Source: Paraburkholderia sp. BL25I1N1 (GTDB lineage: Bacteria; Pseudomonadota; Gammaproteobacteria; Burkholderiales; Burkholderiaceae). From it: 64,000 nucleotides of DNA. The notes under the pieces were generated by a model, which had not been told where the DNA came from, searched no databases, and saw only the letters and a program-made list of their open reading frames with translations. This document shows, piece after piece, positions 17,242-26,162 of this stretch (within the stretch, counting starts at the first letter, position 1; each line of letters begins with the position of its first letter). The translations under genes were made by a program, and so were the position numbers. Where the stretch lies: the NCBI RefSeq assembly GCF_003002025.1, contig NZ_PVZB01000021.1, positions 90,168 through 154,167 on the forward strand. The letters are read 5' to 3'.

Positions 17242-18201
17242 ATGACCGCGCACATGACTTCGCGCATACCCACGGTCGTGCCGTGTCTGCTGGGCCCGAC
17301 CGCATCCGGCAAAACGGCTGCCGCGCTGGCGCTCGCCGCACGGCGCCCGGTGGAAATCATCAGTGTCGATTCGGCGTTGGTCTATCGCGAGATGGATATC
17401 GGCACGGCCAAGCCGACCGCTGAAGAACGCGCGGCGGCGCCGCATCATCTGATCGATATCATCGATCCCACCGACGCCTATTCCGCCGCGCAATTTCGCG
17501 CCGACACTTTACGGCTGACCGGCGAGATTCACGCGCGCGGGCGGCTGCCGTTGCTGGTCGGCGGGACCATGCTGTACTACAAGGCACTCACGCAAGGGCT
17601 CAGCGATCTGCCCACCGCCGACGCGGATGTGCGCGCCACGCTCGACGCCGAGGCCGCGCGCGAAGGCTGGCCCGCCCTGCATGCGCGGCTTGCCGTAGTC
17701 GATCCTGAGACGGCCGCGCGGCTGGCGCCGAACGATTCGCAACGGATTCAGCGGGCGCTCGAAATTTTCATGCTGACAGGACAGGCCATGTCCGCTTTAC
17801 TGGCCGCGCCCGCCCCACAGGACGCCGCCGCGGCCGCATGGCGCTTCGTGCCGATTGCACTGGAGCCGTCCGATCGCAGCGTGCTGCATGCGCGCATTGA
17901 GAAGCGCTTCGATGCGATGCTAGCCGGCGGTTTCGTCGATGAAGTGGTGAAGTTGCGCGAACGCGGCGACTTATTGCCCGAGATGCCGTCCATGCGTTGC
18001 GTGGGCTACCGGCAAGTCTGGGAGTATCTGGACGGCGCCGTCGACTATGCAACCATGCGCGACAAAGGCGTCTTCGCGACGCGCCAGTTGTGCAAGCGAC
18101 AGCTCACATGGCTGCGAAGCATGCCAGAGCGGGTGGTGGTGGATTGCTGCGATCCGCACGCGACGGCGCGGGTGCTTGAAGAGATTGAAGCGTTGCTTTG
18201 A
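17242..18201 (+). CDS. miaA: tRNA dimethylallyltransferase MiaA
   Basis: Transfers a dimethylallyl group to A37 of tRNAs reading UNN codons, about 319 aa. P-loop GPTASGKT near residue 19, then ISVDSALVYREMDIGTAKP, the DUIP-equivalent HHLIDIIDPTDAYSAAQF, and the late SMRCVGYRQVWEYL and TRQLCKRQLTWLR motifs. ATG 17242 is preferred to the TTG at 17236. It directly follows mutL and probably shares its transcript. Confidence 0.97.
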   Translation: MTAHMTSRIPTVVPCLLGPTASGKTAAALALAARRPVEIISVDSALVYREMDIGTAKPTAEERAAAPHHLIDIIDPTDAYSAAQFRADTLRLTGEIHARGRLPLLVGGTMLYYKALTQGLSDLPTADADVRATLDAEAAREGWPALHARLAVVDPETAARLAPNDSQRIQRALEIFMLTGQAMSALLAAPAPQDAAAAAWRFVPIALEPSDRSVLHARIEKRFDAMLAGGFVDEVVKLRERGDLLPEMPSMRCVGYRQVWEYLDGAVDYATMRDKGVFATRQLCKRQLTWLRSMPERVVVDCCDPHATARVLEEIEALL

Positions 18202-18272
18202 AACTTTGATTCGTGAAAGCTTTGAACCGCGCGGCGCCGGCTAGTCGCGCGCCGCGCGGTCTCACAAGCCTT

Positions 18273-19340
18273 TTAGACCACGACCGTCTGAGCTTCACCG
18301 GCCGCGCTTTCGCGAATCACGCCGATCTTCCAGACCTGCTCGCCGGCAGCCGACAGCAGACCGATTGCCGCATCGGCATCAGCAGCCGATACAACCACGG
18401 CCATACCGATACCGCAGTTGAACACGCGGTGCATTTCCGCATCTGCCACGCCGCCGTGCTTTTGCAACCACGAGAACAGCGGCGGCAACGGCCAGCCACG
18501 ATGATCCAGTTCAGCCGTCAGGCCTTCACGCAACACGCGCGGAATGTTCTCGACCAGCCCGCCACCCGTGATGTGCGCCATGCCCTTGACGGCGATCTGC
18601 TGCATCAGTGCCAGCAGCGGCTTCACATAAATATGCGTGGGCGCCATCAACGCGTCGGCGAGCGAACGGCCGTCGAAATCCGCGTTCAGATCCGGCTGCG
18701 CGCGCTCGATGATCTTGCGCACCAGCGAAAACCCATTTGAATGGATACCGCTCGACGCCAGGCCCAGCACCACGTCTCCGGGGGCGATGGTGCTGCCGTC
18801 GATAATCTTGCTCTTTTCAACCGCGCCGACCGCGAAACCGGCCAGATCGTACTCGCCGTCGGGATACATGCCCGGCATTTCCGCCGTCTCGCCGCCGATC
18901 AACGCGCAGCCCGACAGTTCGCAGCCATGCGCGATACCCTTCACGACCGTTGCCGCCGTGCCGACGTCCAGCTTGCCGCAGGCGAAATAGTCGAGGAAGA
19001 ACAGCGGCTCGGCGCCTTGTACGAGAATGTCGTTCACGCTCATCGCCACCAGATCCTGGCCGACGGTGTCGTGTTTGTTCAGTTGAAACGCGAGACGCAG
19101 CTTGGTGCCGACGCCGTCGGTGCCGGACACCAGCACCGGCTCCTTGTATTTCTTCGGCACTTCGAACAGCGCGCCGAACCCGCCGATGCCGCCCAGCACG
19201 CCGTCGCGCATCGTCTTTTTGGCAAATGGCTTGATCGCGTCGACCAGGGCGTCGCCCGCGTCGATGTCCACGCCGGCGTCGCGATACGACAGACCTTGGG
19301 CCGAATCAGTTGAATTCGGGGCGGATTTCGGTTGATTCAT
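18273..19340 (-). CDS. purM: Phosphoribosylformylglycinamidine cyclo-ligase
   Basis: AIR synthetase of the purine pathway, 355 aa, ATP-dependent ring closure of FGAM to AIR. Recognised by LSYRDAGVDIDAGDALVDAIKP, LVSGTDGVGTKL, the GGETAEMPGMYP motif and HITGGGLVENIPR. An N-terminal Asn/Ser-rich tag of about 15 residues precedes the conserved part. It is divergent from the PerM-type transporter gene, with a perfect 19-bp palindrome in the shared control region. Confidence 0.97.
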   Translation of the reverse strand: MNQPKSAPNSTDSAQGLSYRDAGVDIDAGDALVDAIKPFAKKTMRDGVLGGIGGFGALFEVPKKYKEPVLVSGTDGVGTKLRLAFQLNKHDTVGQDLVAMSVNDILVQGAEPLFFLDYFACGKLDVGTAATVVKGIAHGCELSGCALIGGETAEMPGMYPDGEYDLAGFAVGAVEKSKIIDGSTIAPGDVVLGLASSGIHSNGFSLVRKIIERAQPDLNADFDGRSLADALMAPTHIYVKPLLALMQQIAVKGMAHITGGGLVENIPRVLREGLTAELDHRGWPLPPLFSWLQKHGGVADAEMHRVFNCGIGMAVVVSAADADAAIGLLSAAGEQVWKIGVIRESAAGEAQTVVV

Positions 19341-19359
19341 GGGGAAGAGCTCGAAGGTC

Positions 19360-19378
19360 GGTAAAATGCGATTTTACC
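19360..19378. promoter_or_regulatory. Perfect palindrome with two opposed -10 boxes
   Basis: GGTAAAAT, GCG, ATTTTACC: an 8-bp inverted repeat around a 3-base centre, 20 bases upstream of the purM start. Each arm contains TAAAAT, one reading rightward toward the transporter gene and one leftward toward purM. It could act as a symmetric bidirectional promoter core or as an operator; it is not a PurR box. Confidence 0.5.
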
Positions 19379-19501
19379 CGATGCCGGCCCGGAGTTGGCG
19401 CTTCAGCGCTTACTCCGGCCCCATACAGAGTTGCCGGCCGACTGGCTGGAATTTGCATCACCCTCAATGATCCGGTCGCGACGACACCTGGGAAACAAAC
19501 C

Positions 19502-20578
19502 TTGCAAGAGAACTCTTCGATACTGACGCCCGTTCAGCGCCGCGCCTTTATCTGGCTGGCTATCGCGCTGGGCGTCGGGATTTTGCTCTGGCTGCTGAGT
19601 CCGGTTCTCACGCCATTTCTGCTCGGCGCGATTCTCGCGTACATTCTGCAGCCGGGCGTGGCGTGGATGGTGCGGCGGCGCGTGCCGCGCGGTCTGGCCG
19701 CCTTGCTGATGATGCTGCTTTTCACGCTCGTGATGACGCTGCTCGTGCTGCTGGTTCTGGCGGTCATCCAGAAAGAAGCGCCGCAGCTCAAACAACAGGT
19801 GCCTGTATTCTTTGCACACGTGAACGCCTGGCTGCAACCCAAGCTGGCCATGCTGGGACTCGCCGATTCGCTCGATTTCGCCAGTCTGCGCGATCTCGTC
19901 ATGGGGCAACTGGAAGGCAGCGCGCAAACCGTTGCGGTTTACGCGTGGACCTACATCCGCACGAGCAGCAACCTGATGATGACGGTGGTCGGCAACGTGG
20001 TGCTGGTGCCGCTCGTGCTGTTCTATCTGCTGTACGACTGGAACCGCATGCTCGCGCGTGCGCAGGTTGTCGTGCCGCGCCGCTGGCTCGACAAGACGCT
20101 GCAACTGGCGCGTGACATGGACCAGATGCTGTCGCAATACCTGCGTGGCCAGCTACTCGTGATGGGCGTGCTGGCGGTGTTTTATGCGGTGGCGCTGACT
20201 ATCGCGCGCTTCGAGATCGCGTTGCCGGTCGGTATTTTTACGGGACTCGCGGTGTTCATCCCGTACATCGGTTTTGCAACCGGCCTTGCGCTCGCGCTGC
20301 TCGCGGCACTGCTGCAATTCGGCGACTGGTACGGCTTCGGCGCGGTCGCGCTGATTTACGGCGTCGGCCAGATCCTGGAGAGCTTTTTTCTCACGCCGCG
20401 GCTGGTGGGCGAACGGATCGGACTGCACCCGCTCGCGGTGATTTTCGCGTTGCTCGCGTTCGGGCAGCTGTTCGGCTTTTTCGGCGTATTGCTTGCGTTG
20501 CCGGTCAGCGCGATTCTGTCGGTCGCCGTGCGCGAGTTGCGGCAAAGCTATCTGACGAGCACGCTTTATAACAACTGA
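19502..20578 (+). CDS. AI-2E/PerM family transporter
   Basis: Multi-spanning membrane protein of about 358 aa. Hydrophobic segments begin at FIWLAIALGVGILLWLLSPVLTPFLLGAILAYILQP, continue around AALLMMLLFTLVMTLLVLLVLAV, and near the C-terminus include the family signature PVGIFTGLAVFIPYIGFATG and GERIGLHPLAVIFALLAFGQLFGFFGVLLALP. Such proteins are described as permeases or exporters; the substrate here is unknown. TTG 19502 is chosen, with a GGGA box about 10 bases upstream. In Burkholderiales it commonly sits between purM and hda, as here. Confidence 0.85.
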   Translation: MQENSSILTPVQRRAFIWLAIALGVGILLWLLSPVLTPFLLGAILAYILQPGVAWMVRRRVPRGLAALLMMLLFTLVMTLLVLLVLAVIQKEAPQLKQQVPVFFAHVNAWLQPKLAMLGLADSLDFASLRDLVMGQLEGSAQTVAVYAWTYIRTSSNLMMTVVGNVVLVPLVLFYLLYDWNRMLARAQVVVPRRWLDKTLQLARDMDQMLSQYLRGQLLVMGVLAVFYAVALTIARFEIALPVGIFTGLAVFIPYIGFATGLALALLAALLQFGDWYGFGAVALIYGVGQILESFFLTPRLVGERIGLHPLAVIFALLAFGQLFGFFGVLLALPVSAILSVAVRELRQSYLTSTLYNN

Positions 20579-20650
20579 CTGATCCTTGACTATTTCGGCC
20601 CGTCATACGGCCATTTGCGGCCCAAGCCTCCTTTTCGGCATTCACCTACT

Positions 20651-21421
20651 GTGCTTCGTCAACTGACGCTCGATCTCGGCACCCCGCCGCCATCGACATT
20701 CGACAATTTCTTCGCCGGCGCCAACGCTGAGCTGGTCACGCGCCTGCGCGAGCTCGAGAACGCGCTTGCAGCCGGGCCGGTCGCCGATCGCACGTTCTAC
20801 CTGTGGGGCGAGTCCGGCAGTGGCCGCACGCACCTGCTGCAGGCGCTCGTGCACGAAGCGTCGCCGGGGCACGCGCGCTTCGCCGGTCCGCAAAGCAGCC
20901 TCGCCGCGTTCAGCTTCGACCCGCGCGTCGCGCTCTATGCGATCGACGATTGCGACGGCCTTTCGGCCGCGCAGCAGATCGCCGTCTTCAACCTGTTCAA
21001 CGAAGTGCGCGCGCATCCCACCAGCGCATTGGTCGCCGCGGGCAACGCGCCGCCGATCGGCATGACGGTGCGCGAGGATTTGCGCACGCGCCTCGGCTGG
21101 GGCCTCGTGTTCCATCTCGCGCCGCTGCCGGACGAAGGCAAGGCCGCGGTGCTCAAACACGCGGCGCGCGAGCGCGGCATCATGCTGGCCGACGACGTGC
21201 CGGCCTACCTGCTCACGCATTTTCGGCGCGACATGCCCAGTTTGATGGCGCTGCTCGACGCGCTCGACCGCTTCTCGCTCGAACAGAAACGCGCGGTCAC
21301 GCTGCCGCTATTGCGTACCATGCTCGCTTCGCCCGACGTCGAAGAGCGGCGCGCCGGGCCGAGCTCGGCGGCCTCATCCGCGTCGTCCGCCGCTTCAAGT
21401 AAAATAGGCCCCCATGGCTAA
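20651..21421 (+). CDS. hda: DnaA regulatory inactivator Hda
   Basis: AAA+ DnaA homologue of 256 aa that, with the sliding clamp, stimulates ATP hydrolysis by DnaA and prevents re-initiation. Start GTG 20651 gives LRQLTLDLG, the N-terminal clamp-binding motif. The Walker A region reads GESGSGRTHLL with Arg in place of Lys, as in other Hda proteins, and Walker B is YAIDDCDGL. The C-terminus is a low-complexity Ser/Ala tail that runs into the next gene, overlapping its start by eight bases. Confidence 0.9.
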   Translation: MLRQLTLDLGTPPPSTFDNFFAGANAELVTRLRELENALAAGPVADRTFYLWGESGSGRTHLLQALVHEASPGHARFAGPQSSLAAFSFDPRVALYAIDDCDGLSAAQQIAVFNLFNEVRAHPTSALVAAGNAPPIGMTVREDLRTRLGWGLVFHLAPLPDEGKAAVLKHAARERGIMLADDVPAYLLTHFRRDMPSLMALLDALDRFSLEQKRAVTLPLLRTMLASPDVEERRAGPSSAASSASSAASSKIGPHG

Positions 21422-22100
21422 CCTCGCACTCTTCGATCTCGACCACACGCTCATCCCCACCGACAGCGACCACGAATGGGGCCGCTTCATGGTGAAACAC
21501 GGCATGGTCGACGCCGAAAATTTCGCCCGTGAAAACGACCGCTTTTTCGCCGACTACAAAGCCGGCAAGCTCGACATTCACGCTTATCTGATCGCAATGC
21601 TCACGCCGCTGTCGAAGTACACGCGCGCGCAACTCGCCGACTTTCACGCGCAGTACATGCACGAAGTCATCAAGCCGGCCATTTTTCCCGTCGCGCTGGA
21701 ACTGGTGAAGCAGCACCGCGAAGCCGGCGACCTGTGCTGCGTGGTGACCGCCACCAACGAATTCATCACCCGCCCGATCGCTCAGGCATTCGGCGTCGAC
21801 ACGCTGATCGCCTGCGAAGCGGAAACCGTCGACGGCGAGCGGCATTCGCCATACACCGGCCGCCCCACCGGCACGCCCAGCTACAAGGAAGGCAAGATCG
21901 TGCGCACCGAAGCGTGGCTCGCCTCGCTCGGCAAGACGTGGAGCGACTTCGAGCACAGCTTTTTCTATAGCGACTCGCACAACGACATTCCGCTGCTCGA
22001 AAAAGTCACCGACCCAATCGCTACGAATCCCGACGACACATTGCGCGCCCATGCGCAGGCCAAAGGCTGGCGCATCCTCGAACTCTTCCAACCCTCGTGA
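21414..22100 (+). CDS. HAD-IB family phosphatase, SerB-like
   Basis: 228-aa phosphatase with HAD motif I DLDHTLIPTDSD (residues 8-19), motif II in CVVTATNEF and motif III/IV in YSDSHNDIPLL. It belongs to the IB subfamily containing phosphoserine phosphatase and related enzymes; the substrate is not certain, and histidinol-phosphate or phosphoserine are possible. Start ATG 21414 lies within the end of hda, and a TAAAAT box (21400-21405) is 8 bases upstream. Its stop overlaps pcnB. Confidence 0.85.
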   Translation: MANLALFDLDHTLIPTDSDHEWGRFMVKHGMVDAENFARENDRFFADYKAGKLDIHAYLIAMLTPLSKYTRAQLADFHAQYMHEVIKPAIFPVALELVKQHREAGDLCCVVTATNEFITRPIAQAFGVDTLIACEAETVDGERHSPYTGRPTGTPSYKEGKIVRTEAWLASLGKTWSDFEHSFFYSDSHNDIPLLEKVTDPIATNPDDTLRAHAQAKGWRILELFQPS

Positions 22101-23692
22101 TCAAAAAATTTATCCGCAAACTATTCGGCCAGGATTCAGCGCCCGCTGACGAGAGCCTGCCCGCCGAAGCCGAAGCCGAAGCAGACGAAACCGGCAGCGC
22201 ACCGGCGCGCACAACGTCGAGCGCGAGTAAAGCGCGCCGCAAGCCCACCCGCTCCGCCGCGCCCGTGAAAACCGTGCGCGATCCGGACGTGCCGGTCATC
22301 ATTCCGCACGACGTGCATGGCATCGACCAGGCGCTGATCTCGAGAAACGCGATTCGCGTGACCGAAGGTCTGCAACAGGCGGGGCACCGCGCGTTCATCG
22401 TCGGCGGCGCGGTGCGCGATCTGCTGCTCGGCATTAAGCCGAAAGACTTCGACGTCGCCACGGATGCCACGCCCGAACAGGTGCAGAAGCTGTTCCGCCG
22501 CGCGCGCATCATCGGCCGGCGGTTTCAGATCGTGCATGTGCAGTTCGGCCAGGAAATTATCGAGACGTCGACATTCCGCGCGCTGGTCGATCCGCCCGCG
22601 GCCGACGCGCCTCCGGCGCGCCGCCTGAAGCGCGACGAGCTCGACCGCCGCACACATGCGGTGGACGCAAGCGGCCGCGTGCTGCGCGACAACGTGTGGG
22701 GCGAGCAGCACGAAGACGCCACGCGCCGCGACTTCACGATCAACGCGATGTACTACGATCCGGCCACCCAAACCGTGCTGGACTATCACAACGGCATGGC
22801 CGACATGCGCGCGCGTCTGTTGCGCATGATCGGCGACCCGGCCACGCGTTATCGCGAAGATCCGGTGCGCATGCTGCGCGTGGTGCGTTTCGCGGCGAAG
22901 CTCGACTTCGAGATCGAGGACAGCACCCGCGAGCCGATCGCCAACATGGCCGATCTGATCAACAACGTGCCCGCCGCGCGTCTGTTCGACGAGATGCTCA
23001 AGCTGATGCTATCGGGCCATGCGCTCGCGTGTTTGAAACGCCTGCGCCAGGAAGGCCTGCATCATGGCCTGCTGCCCTTGCTCGACGTGGTGCTCGAGCA
23101 GCCCATCGGCGAAAAATTCATCACGCTCGCGCTGAACAATACGGATGCCCGCGTGCGTGCCGGCAAGCCGGTTTCGCCGGGCTTCCTGTTCGCTACGCTG
23201 TTGTGGCACGACGTACAGCAGCGCTGGCAAAAATTTGAAGCGAACGGCGAATATCCGGTGCCCGCGCTGCATCGCGCGATGGACAACGTCCTCGACATGC
23301 AAACGGAGAAACTCGCGATCCACAAGCGCTTCTCGTCGGATATGCGCGAGATCTGGGGCCTGCAGCTGCGCCTCGAAAAACGCTCGGGAAGAAGTGCGCT
23401 GAAGCTGCTGGAACACCAAAGATTTAGAGCGGGGTATGATTTCCTCCTGTTGCGCTGCGAATCGGGCGAACTCGATGAGTCGGTCGGTGCGTGGTGGACG
23501 GAGTTCATAGAAGGAGACATCGCCGCGCGTGAGGCATTGCTCACGCAAGGCGGGAAGGACCGAAGCCCCAGAAAACGACGGCGGCGCAGCAGTAGCGGTA
23601 GAAACCGCAAGCCGGGGGACGGATTGGAGGGCGGCACGCCAGCCGAACGCACAGCCGACGACGCAGGCCATGACGGCTCGCACGAAGACTGA
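22097..23692 (+). CDS. pcnB: Poly(A) polymerase I
   Basis: Adds poly(A) tails to RNA 3' ends and promotes decay, 531 aa. Class II nucleotidyltransferase signatures: FIVGGAVRDLLLGIKPKDFDVATDA and RRDFTINAMYYD, then the RNA-binding region with YREDPVRMLRVVRF. The N-terminus (first 60 residues) is an Ala/Glu/Arg-rich extension, and the C-terminus has an Arg-rich tail (KRRRRSSSGRNRK). Start is GTG 22097, overlapping the preceding stop as GTGA. Followed after 48 bases by folK, the classic pcnB-folK pair. Confidence 0.96.
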   Translation: MIKKFIRKLFGQDSAPADESLPAEAEAEADETGSAPARTTSSASKARRKPTRSAAPVKTVRDPDVPVIIPHDVHGIDQALISRNAIRVTEGLQQAGHRAFIVGGAVRDLLLGIKPKDFDVATDATPEQVQKLFRRARIIGRRFQIVHVQFGQEIIETSTFRALVDPPAADAPPARRLKRDELDRRTHAVDASGRVLRDNVWGEQHEDATRRDFTINAMYYDPATQTVLDYHNGMADMRARLLRMIGDPATRYREDPVRMLRVVRFAAKLDFEIEDSTREPIANMADLINNVPAARLFDEMLKLMLSGHALACLKRLRQEGLHHGLLPLLDVVLEQPIGEKFITLALNNTDARVRAGKPVSPGFLFATLLWHDVQQRWQKFEANGEYPVPALHRAMDNVLDMQTEKLAIHKRFSSDMREIWGLQLRLEKRSGRSALKLLEHQRFRAGYDFLLLRCESGELDESVGAWWTEFIEGDIAAREALLTQGGKDRSPRKRRRRSSSGRNRKPGDGLEGGTPAERTADDAGHDGSHED

Positions 23693-23740
23693 TATAGCGT
23701 TCGCTGTTGCCGTCGAACGATAGTTGCAGGAAGTTATGCC

Positions 23741-24289
23741 ATGACGGTTGCTTATCTCGGCCTCGGCGCGAATCTCGGGGACGCGCGCCAGACCCTGAAA
23801 GACGCGGTGGTGTGCCTCGCACAACAGCACACCATCACCGTGCTCGCCAAGTCGAGCCTGTATCGCACTGCCCCGATCGACGCGGGCGGCGACGATTATT
23901 TCAACTGCGTCGTGCAGATCGAGACGACGCTCCCCGTGCGGCATCTGCTTGCGCTCTGCCACAAGATCGAGCATCAGTTCGGCCGCGAGCGGCCGTTTCG
24001 CAATGCACCGCGCACGCTCGATCTGGACATCCTGCTGTTCGGCGATCAATCGATCGACGAAGCCGATCTGATCGTGCCGCACCCGCGTTTGATCGAACGC
24101 GCATTCGCGCTGGTGCCGCTCGTCGAGATCGATCCCGCACTCGTGATCCCGCAACACGGCCGCGCGGAAGCGCTGCTCAGCCGCGTGAGCGATCAGCGCA
24201 TCGAGAAAGTGAAAGGACCTTGCCAATGTCCCATGCTCAATGCATTGGTCGCAGGCAAGAGCACCGCTCCTAAAGGCCGTTGCGAATGA
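23741..24289 (+). CDS. folK: 2-amino-4-hydroxy-6-hydroxymethyldihydropteridine pyrophosphokinase
   Basis: HPPK of folate synthesis, 182 aa, transferring pyrophosphate from ATP to the pterin alcohol. Visible motifs: YLGLGANLGD at the start, SSLYRTAPI, then RNAPRTLDLDILLFG and VPHPRLIERAFALVPL. The C-terminal 30 residues (KVKGPCQCPMLNALVAGK...) are an extension beyond the usual core. Its TGA overlaps the ATG of the next gene. Together with pabB-C downstream, folate genes are scattered but close in this region. Confidence 0.96.
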   Translation: MTVAYLGLGANLGDARQTLKDAVVCLAQQHTITVLAKSSLYRTAPIDAGGDDYFNCVVQIETTLPVRHLLALCHKIEHQFGRERPFRNAPRTLDLDILLFGDQSIDEADLIVPHPRLIERAFALVPLVEIDPALVIPQHGRAEALLSRVSDQRIEKVKGPCQCPMLNALVAGKSTAPKGRCE

Positions 24290-24966
24290 ATTCAACGCCG
24301 CTCACCGTCACCGCGCCGCAACTGCGGCCTCCGTTCGGCTATCTCGCGATCGAAGGGCCGATCGGCGTCGGCAAGACCTCCCTCGCACGACGCCTCGCGC
24401 AACGCTGGTCGATGCATGAACTGTTCGAACGGCCGCAGGACAATCCCTTTCTCGAACGTTTTTATCGCGACACCGCGCGATACGCGTTGCCCACGCAATT
24501 GCACTTTGCCTTGCAGCGCGCGCAGCAAGCTCAGGACGTGAGCGCGGCGCACGTATCGGGCACCCCGCTGGTCGCCGATTTCATGACGCAGAAGAACGAT
24601 ATCTTCGCGCGTCTGACGCTGCAGGAAGACGAGTGGCAGTTGTATCGCGCGCTCGCTGCGCGGATCGATGTCAGCGCGCCGGCTCCAGACTTCGTGGTCT
24701 ATCTGCAGGCGAGCCCGGAAGTGCTGTTCGCGCGCATCCAGAAGCGCGCGGTGCCGATGGAGCTGCAGATTTCCGACGCGTATCTGCACGCCCTGTGCGA
24801 CGCGTACAACGAGTTTTTCTATCACTACGACCGCACGCCAGTGCTGACGGTCAACGCCGAACATCTGAATCCGCTCGACTCGGACGCGGACCTTGCGCTA
24901 CTCGCCGAACGCATCGAAACCATGCGCGGCCGCAAGGAATTCTTTGTCAAAGGCACGTCGCTGTAA
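24286..24966 (+). CDS. Deoxynucleoside kinase (deoxyadenosine/deoxyguanosine kinase type)
   Basis: 226-aa nucleoside kinase of the dNK/dGK-dAK family, phosphorylating deoxyribonucleosides for salvage. P-loop EGPIGVGKTSLARRLA near residue 25, the FLERFY and Gln-containing LHFALQRAQQ region, and a C-terminal LID-like part (FARIQKRAVPME). ATG 24286 overlaps the folK stop by ATGA; an upstream TTG at 24280 is not needed. Lies between folK and panB, an order typical of Burkholderiales. Confidence 0.88.
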   Translation: MNSTPLTVTAPQLRPPFGYLAIEGPIGVGKTSLARRLAQRWSMHELFERPQDNPFLERFYRDTARYALPTQLHFALQRAQQAQDVSAAHVSGTPLVADFMTQKNDIFARLTLQEDEWQLYRALAARIDVSAPAPDFVVYLQASPEVLFARIQKRAVPMELQISDAYLHALCDAYNEFFYHYDRTPVLTVNAEHLNPLDSDADLALLAERIETMRGRKEFFVKGTSL

Positions 24967-25005
24967 GCGGCGCAGCCACCTCTCTTTTCTCAACGGATTG
25001 ACCCC

Positions 25006-25821
25006 ATGACCTATTTGCAGGAAGCGAGCCGGAACGCCGTCACCGTGCCGAAACTGCAGGCAATGCGCGATGCCGGCGAAAAAATCGCCATGCTCACCTG
25101 CTACGACGCGAGCTTCGCCGCGCTGCTGGATCGCGCGGGCGTCGACGTGCTGTTGATCGGCGATTCGCTCGGCAATGTGCTGCAAGGCCAGACCACTACG
25201 CTGCCCGTGGCGCTCGCCGACATCGCGTACCACACGGCTAGCGTGGCGCGCGCGCGGCCCGCGGCGCTGATCGTGGCCGACTTGCCGTTCGGCTCCTACG
25301 GCACGCGGGAAGACGCGTTCAGAAGCTCGGTGGAGTTGATGCGCGCCGGCGCGCAGATGGTGAAGCTCGAGGGCGGCGAGTGGCTCGCGGACACGGTGCG
25401 CTTCCTGGTGGAGCGCTCGATTCCGGTATGCGCGCACGTCGGTCTGACGCCGCAATCCGTGCATGCGTTCGGCGGCTTCAAGGTGCAAGGCAAAACCGAA
25501 GCGGGCGCTACCCAGTTGATGCGCGACTCGCTCGCCGTGCAGCAGGCCGGCGCGCAATTGATCGTGATGGAAGCGATTCCGACACTGCTCGCAAGCGACG
25601 TCACGAAGCAATTGCGTATTCCGACGATCGGCATCGGCGCGGGCCTGGATTGCTCGGGTCAGGTGCTGGTGCTGCACGACATGCTGGGCATTTTCCCCGG
25701 CAAACGGCCGCGCTTCGTGAAGGATTTCATGCAAGGGCAGCCGAGTATTCTGGCGGCTGTGGAAGCGTATGTGGCGGCGGTGAAGGATGGTTCGTTTCCC
25801 GGTCCGGAGCATACTTTCTGA
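25006..25821 (+). CDS. panB: 3-methyl-2-oxobutanoate hydroxymethyltransferase
   Basis: Ketopantoate hydroxymethyltransferase, 271 aa, first committed step of pantothenate/CoA synthesis using methylene-THF. Motifs: LTCYDASFAALLDRAGVDVLLIGDSLGNV (Mg-binding Asp), KLEGG, HVGLTPQSVHAFGGFKVQG and the later IGIGAGLDCSGQVLVLHDMLGI. Conventional ATG and length. Its methylene-THF demand links functionally with glyA and folK nearby. Confidence 0.97.
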   Translation: MTYLQEASRNAVTVPKLQAMRDAGEKIAMLTCYDASFAALLDRAGVDVLLIGDSLGNVLQGQTTTLPVALADIAYHTASVARARPAALIVADLPFGSYGTREDAFRSSVELMRAGAQMVKLEGGEWLADTVRFLVERSIPVCAHVGLTPQSVHAFGGFKVQGKTEAGATQLMRDSLAVQQAGAQLIVMEAIPTLLASDVTKQLRIPTIGIGAGLDCSGQVLVLHDMLGIFPGKRPRFVKDFMQGQPSILAAVEAYVAAVKDGSFPGPEHTF

Positions 25822-25960
25822 GTTTCAAGCGATAGAGATTGCGGTGGAACGGGCATCTTCGTGCCCGTTTTGAGACCTCTCCGATATCGCATGCAAAGCC
25901 AGTGGTCTATCTTCGTCTTCTTGTTTATGCGGCCTGGCCGCGAGCCGAGGAGAGACCACC

Positions 25961-26095
25961 ATGAGCCCTTTTTGTCTGATCGACGTCGCGGGAATCCGCG
26001 ACCACGCCACCGTGCCGCATGACGTGCGCGAATCCGCTTGGCATGCGCGGTTGAGCGGCTGGATGATTCGGCTGCGGCGGGCATTTCATAGTTGA
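25961..26095 (+). CDS. Candidate 44-aa small protein
   Basis: Not recognised. ATG 25961 follows an excellent GAGGAGAG ribosome binding site with a spacing of about 8 bases, and the frame ends at TGA 26093-26095. The peptide starts MSPFCLIDVAGIRDH and ends in a basic amphipathic segment (LSGWMIRLRRAFHS) that could touch a membrane. Third positions are mostly G/C. It fills most of the 341-base gap between panB and pabB-C. No homologue is claimed. Confidence 0.5.
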   Translation: MSPFCLIDVAGIRDHATVPHDVRESAWHARLSGWMIRLRRAFHS

Positions 26096-26162
26096 GGCGC
26101 GGCCCTCGGCCCTACGTCGCGTTCTGTTTGTCGCCGTTAGCGGCTTCGCGTTCTCGCCTCTA

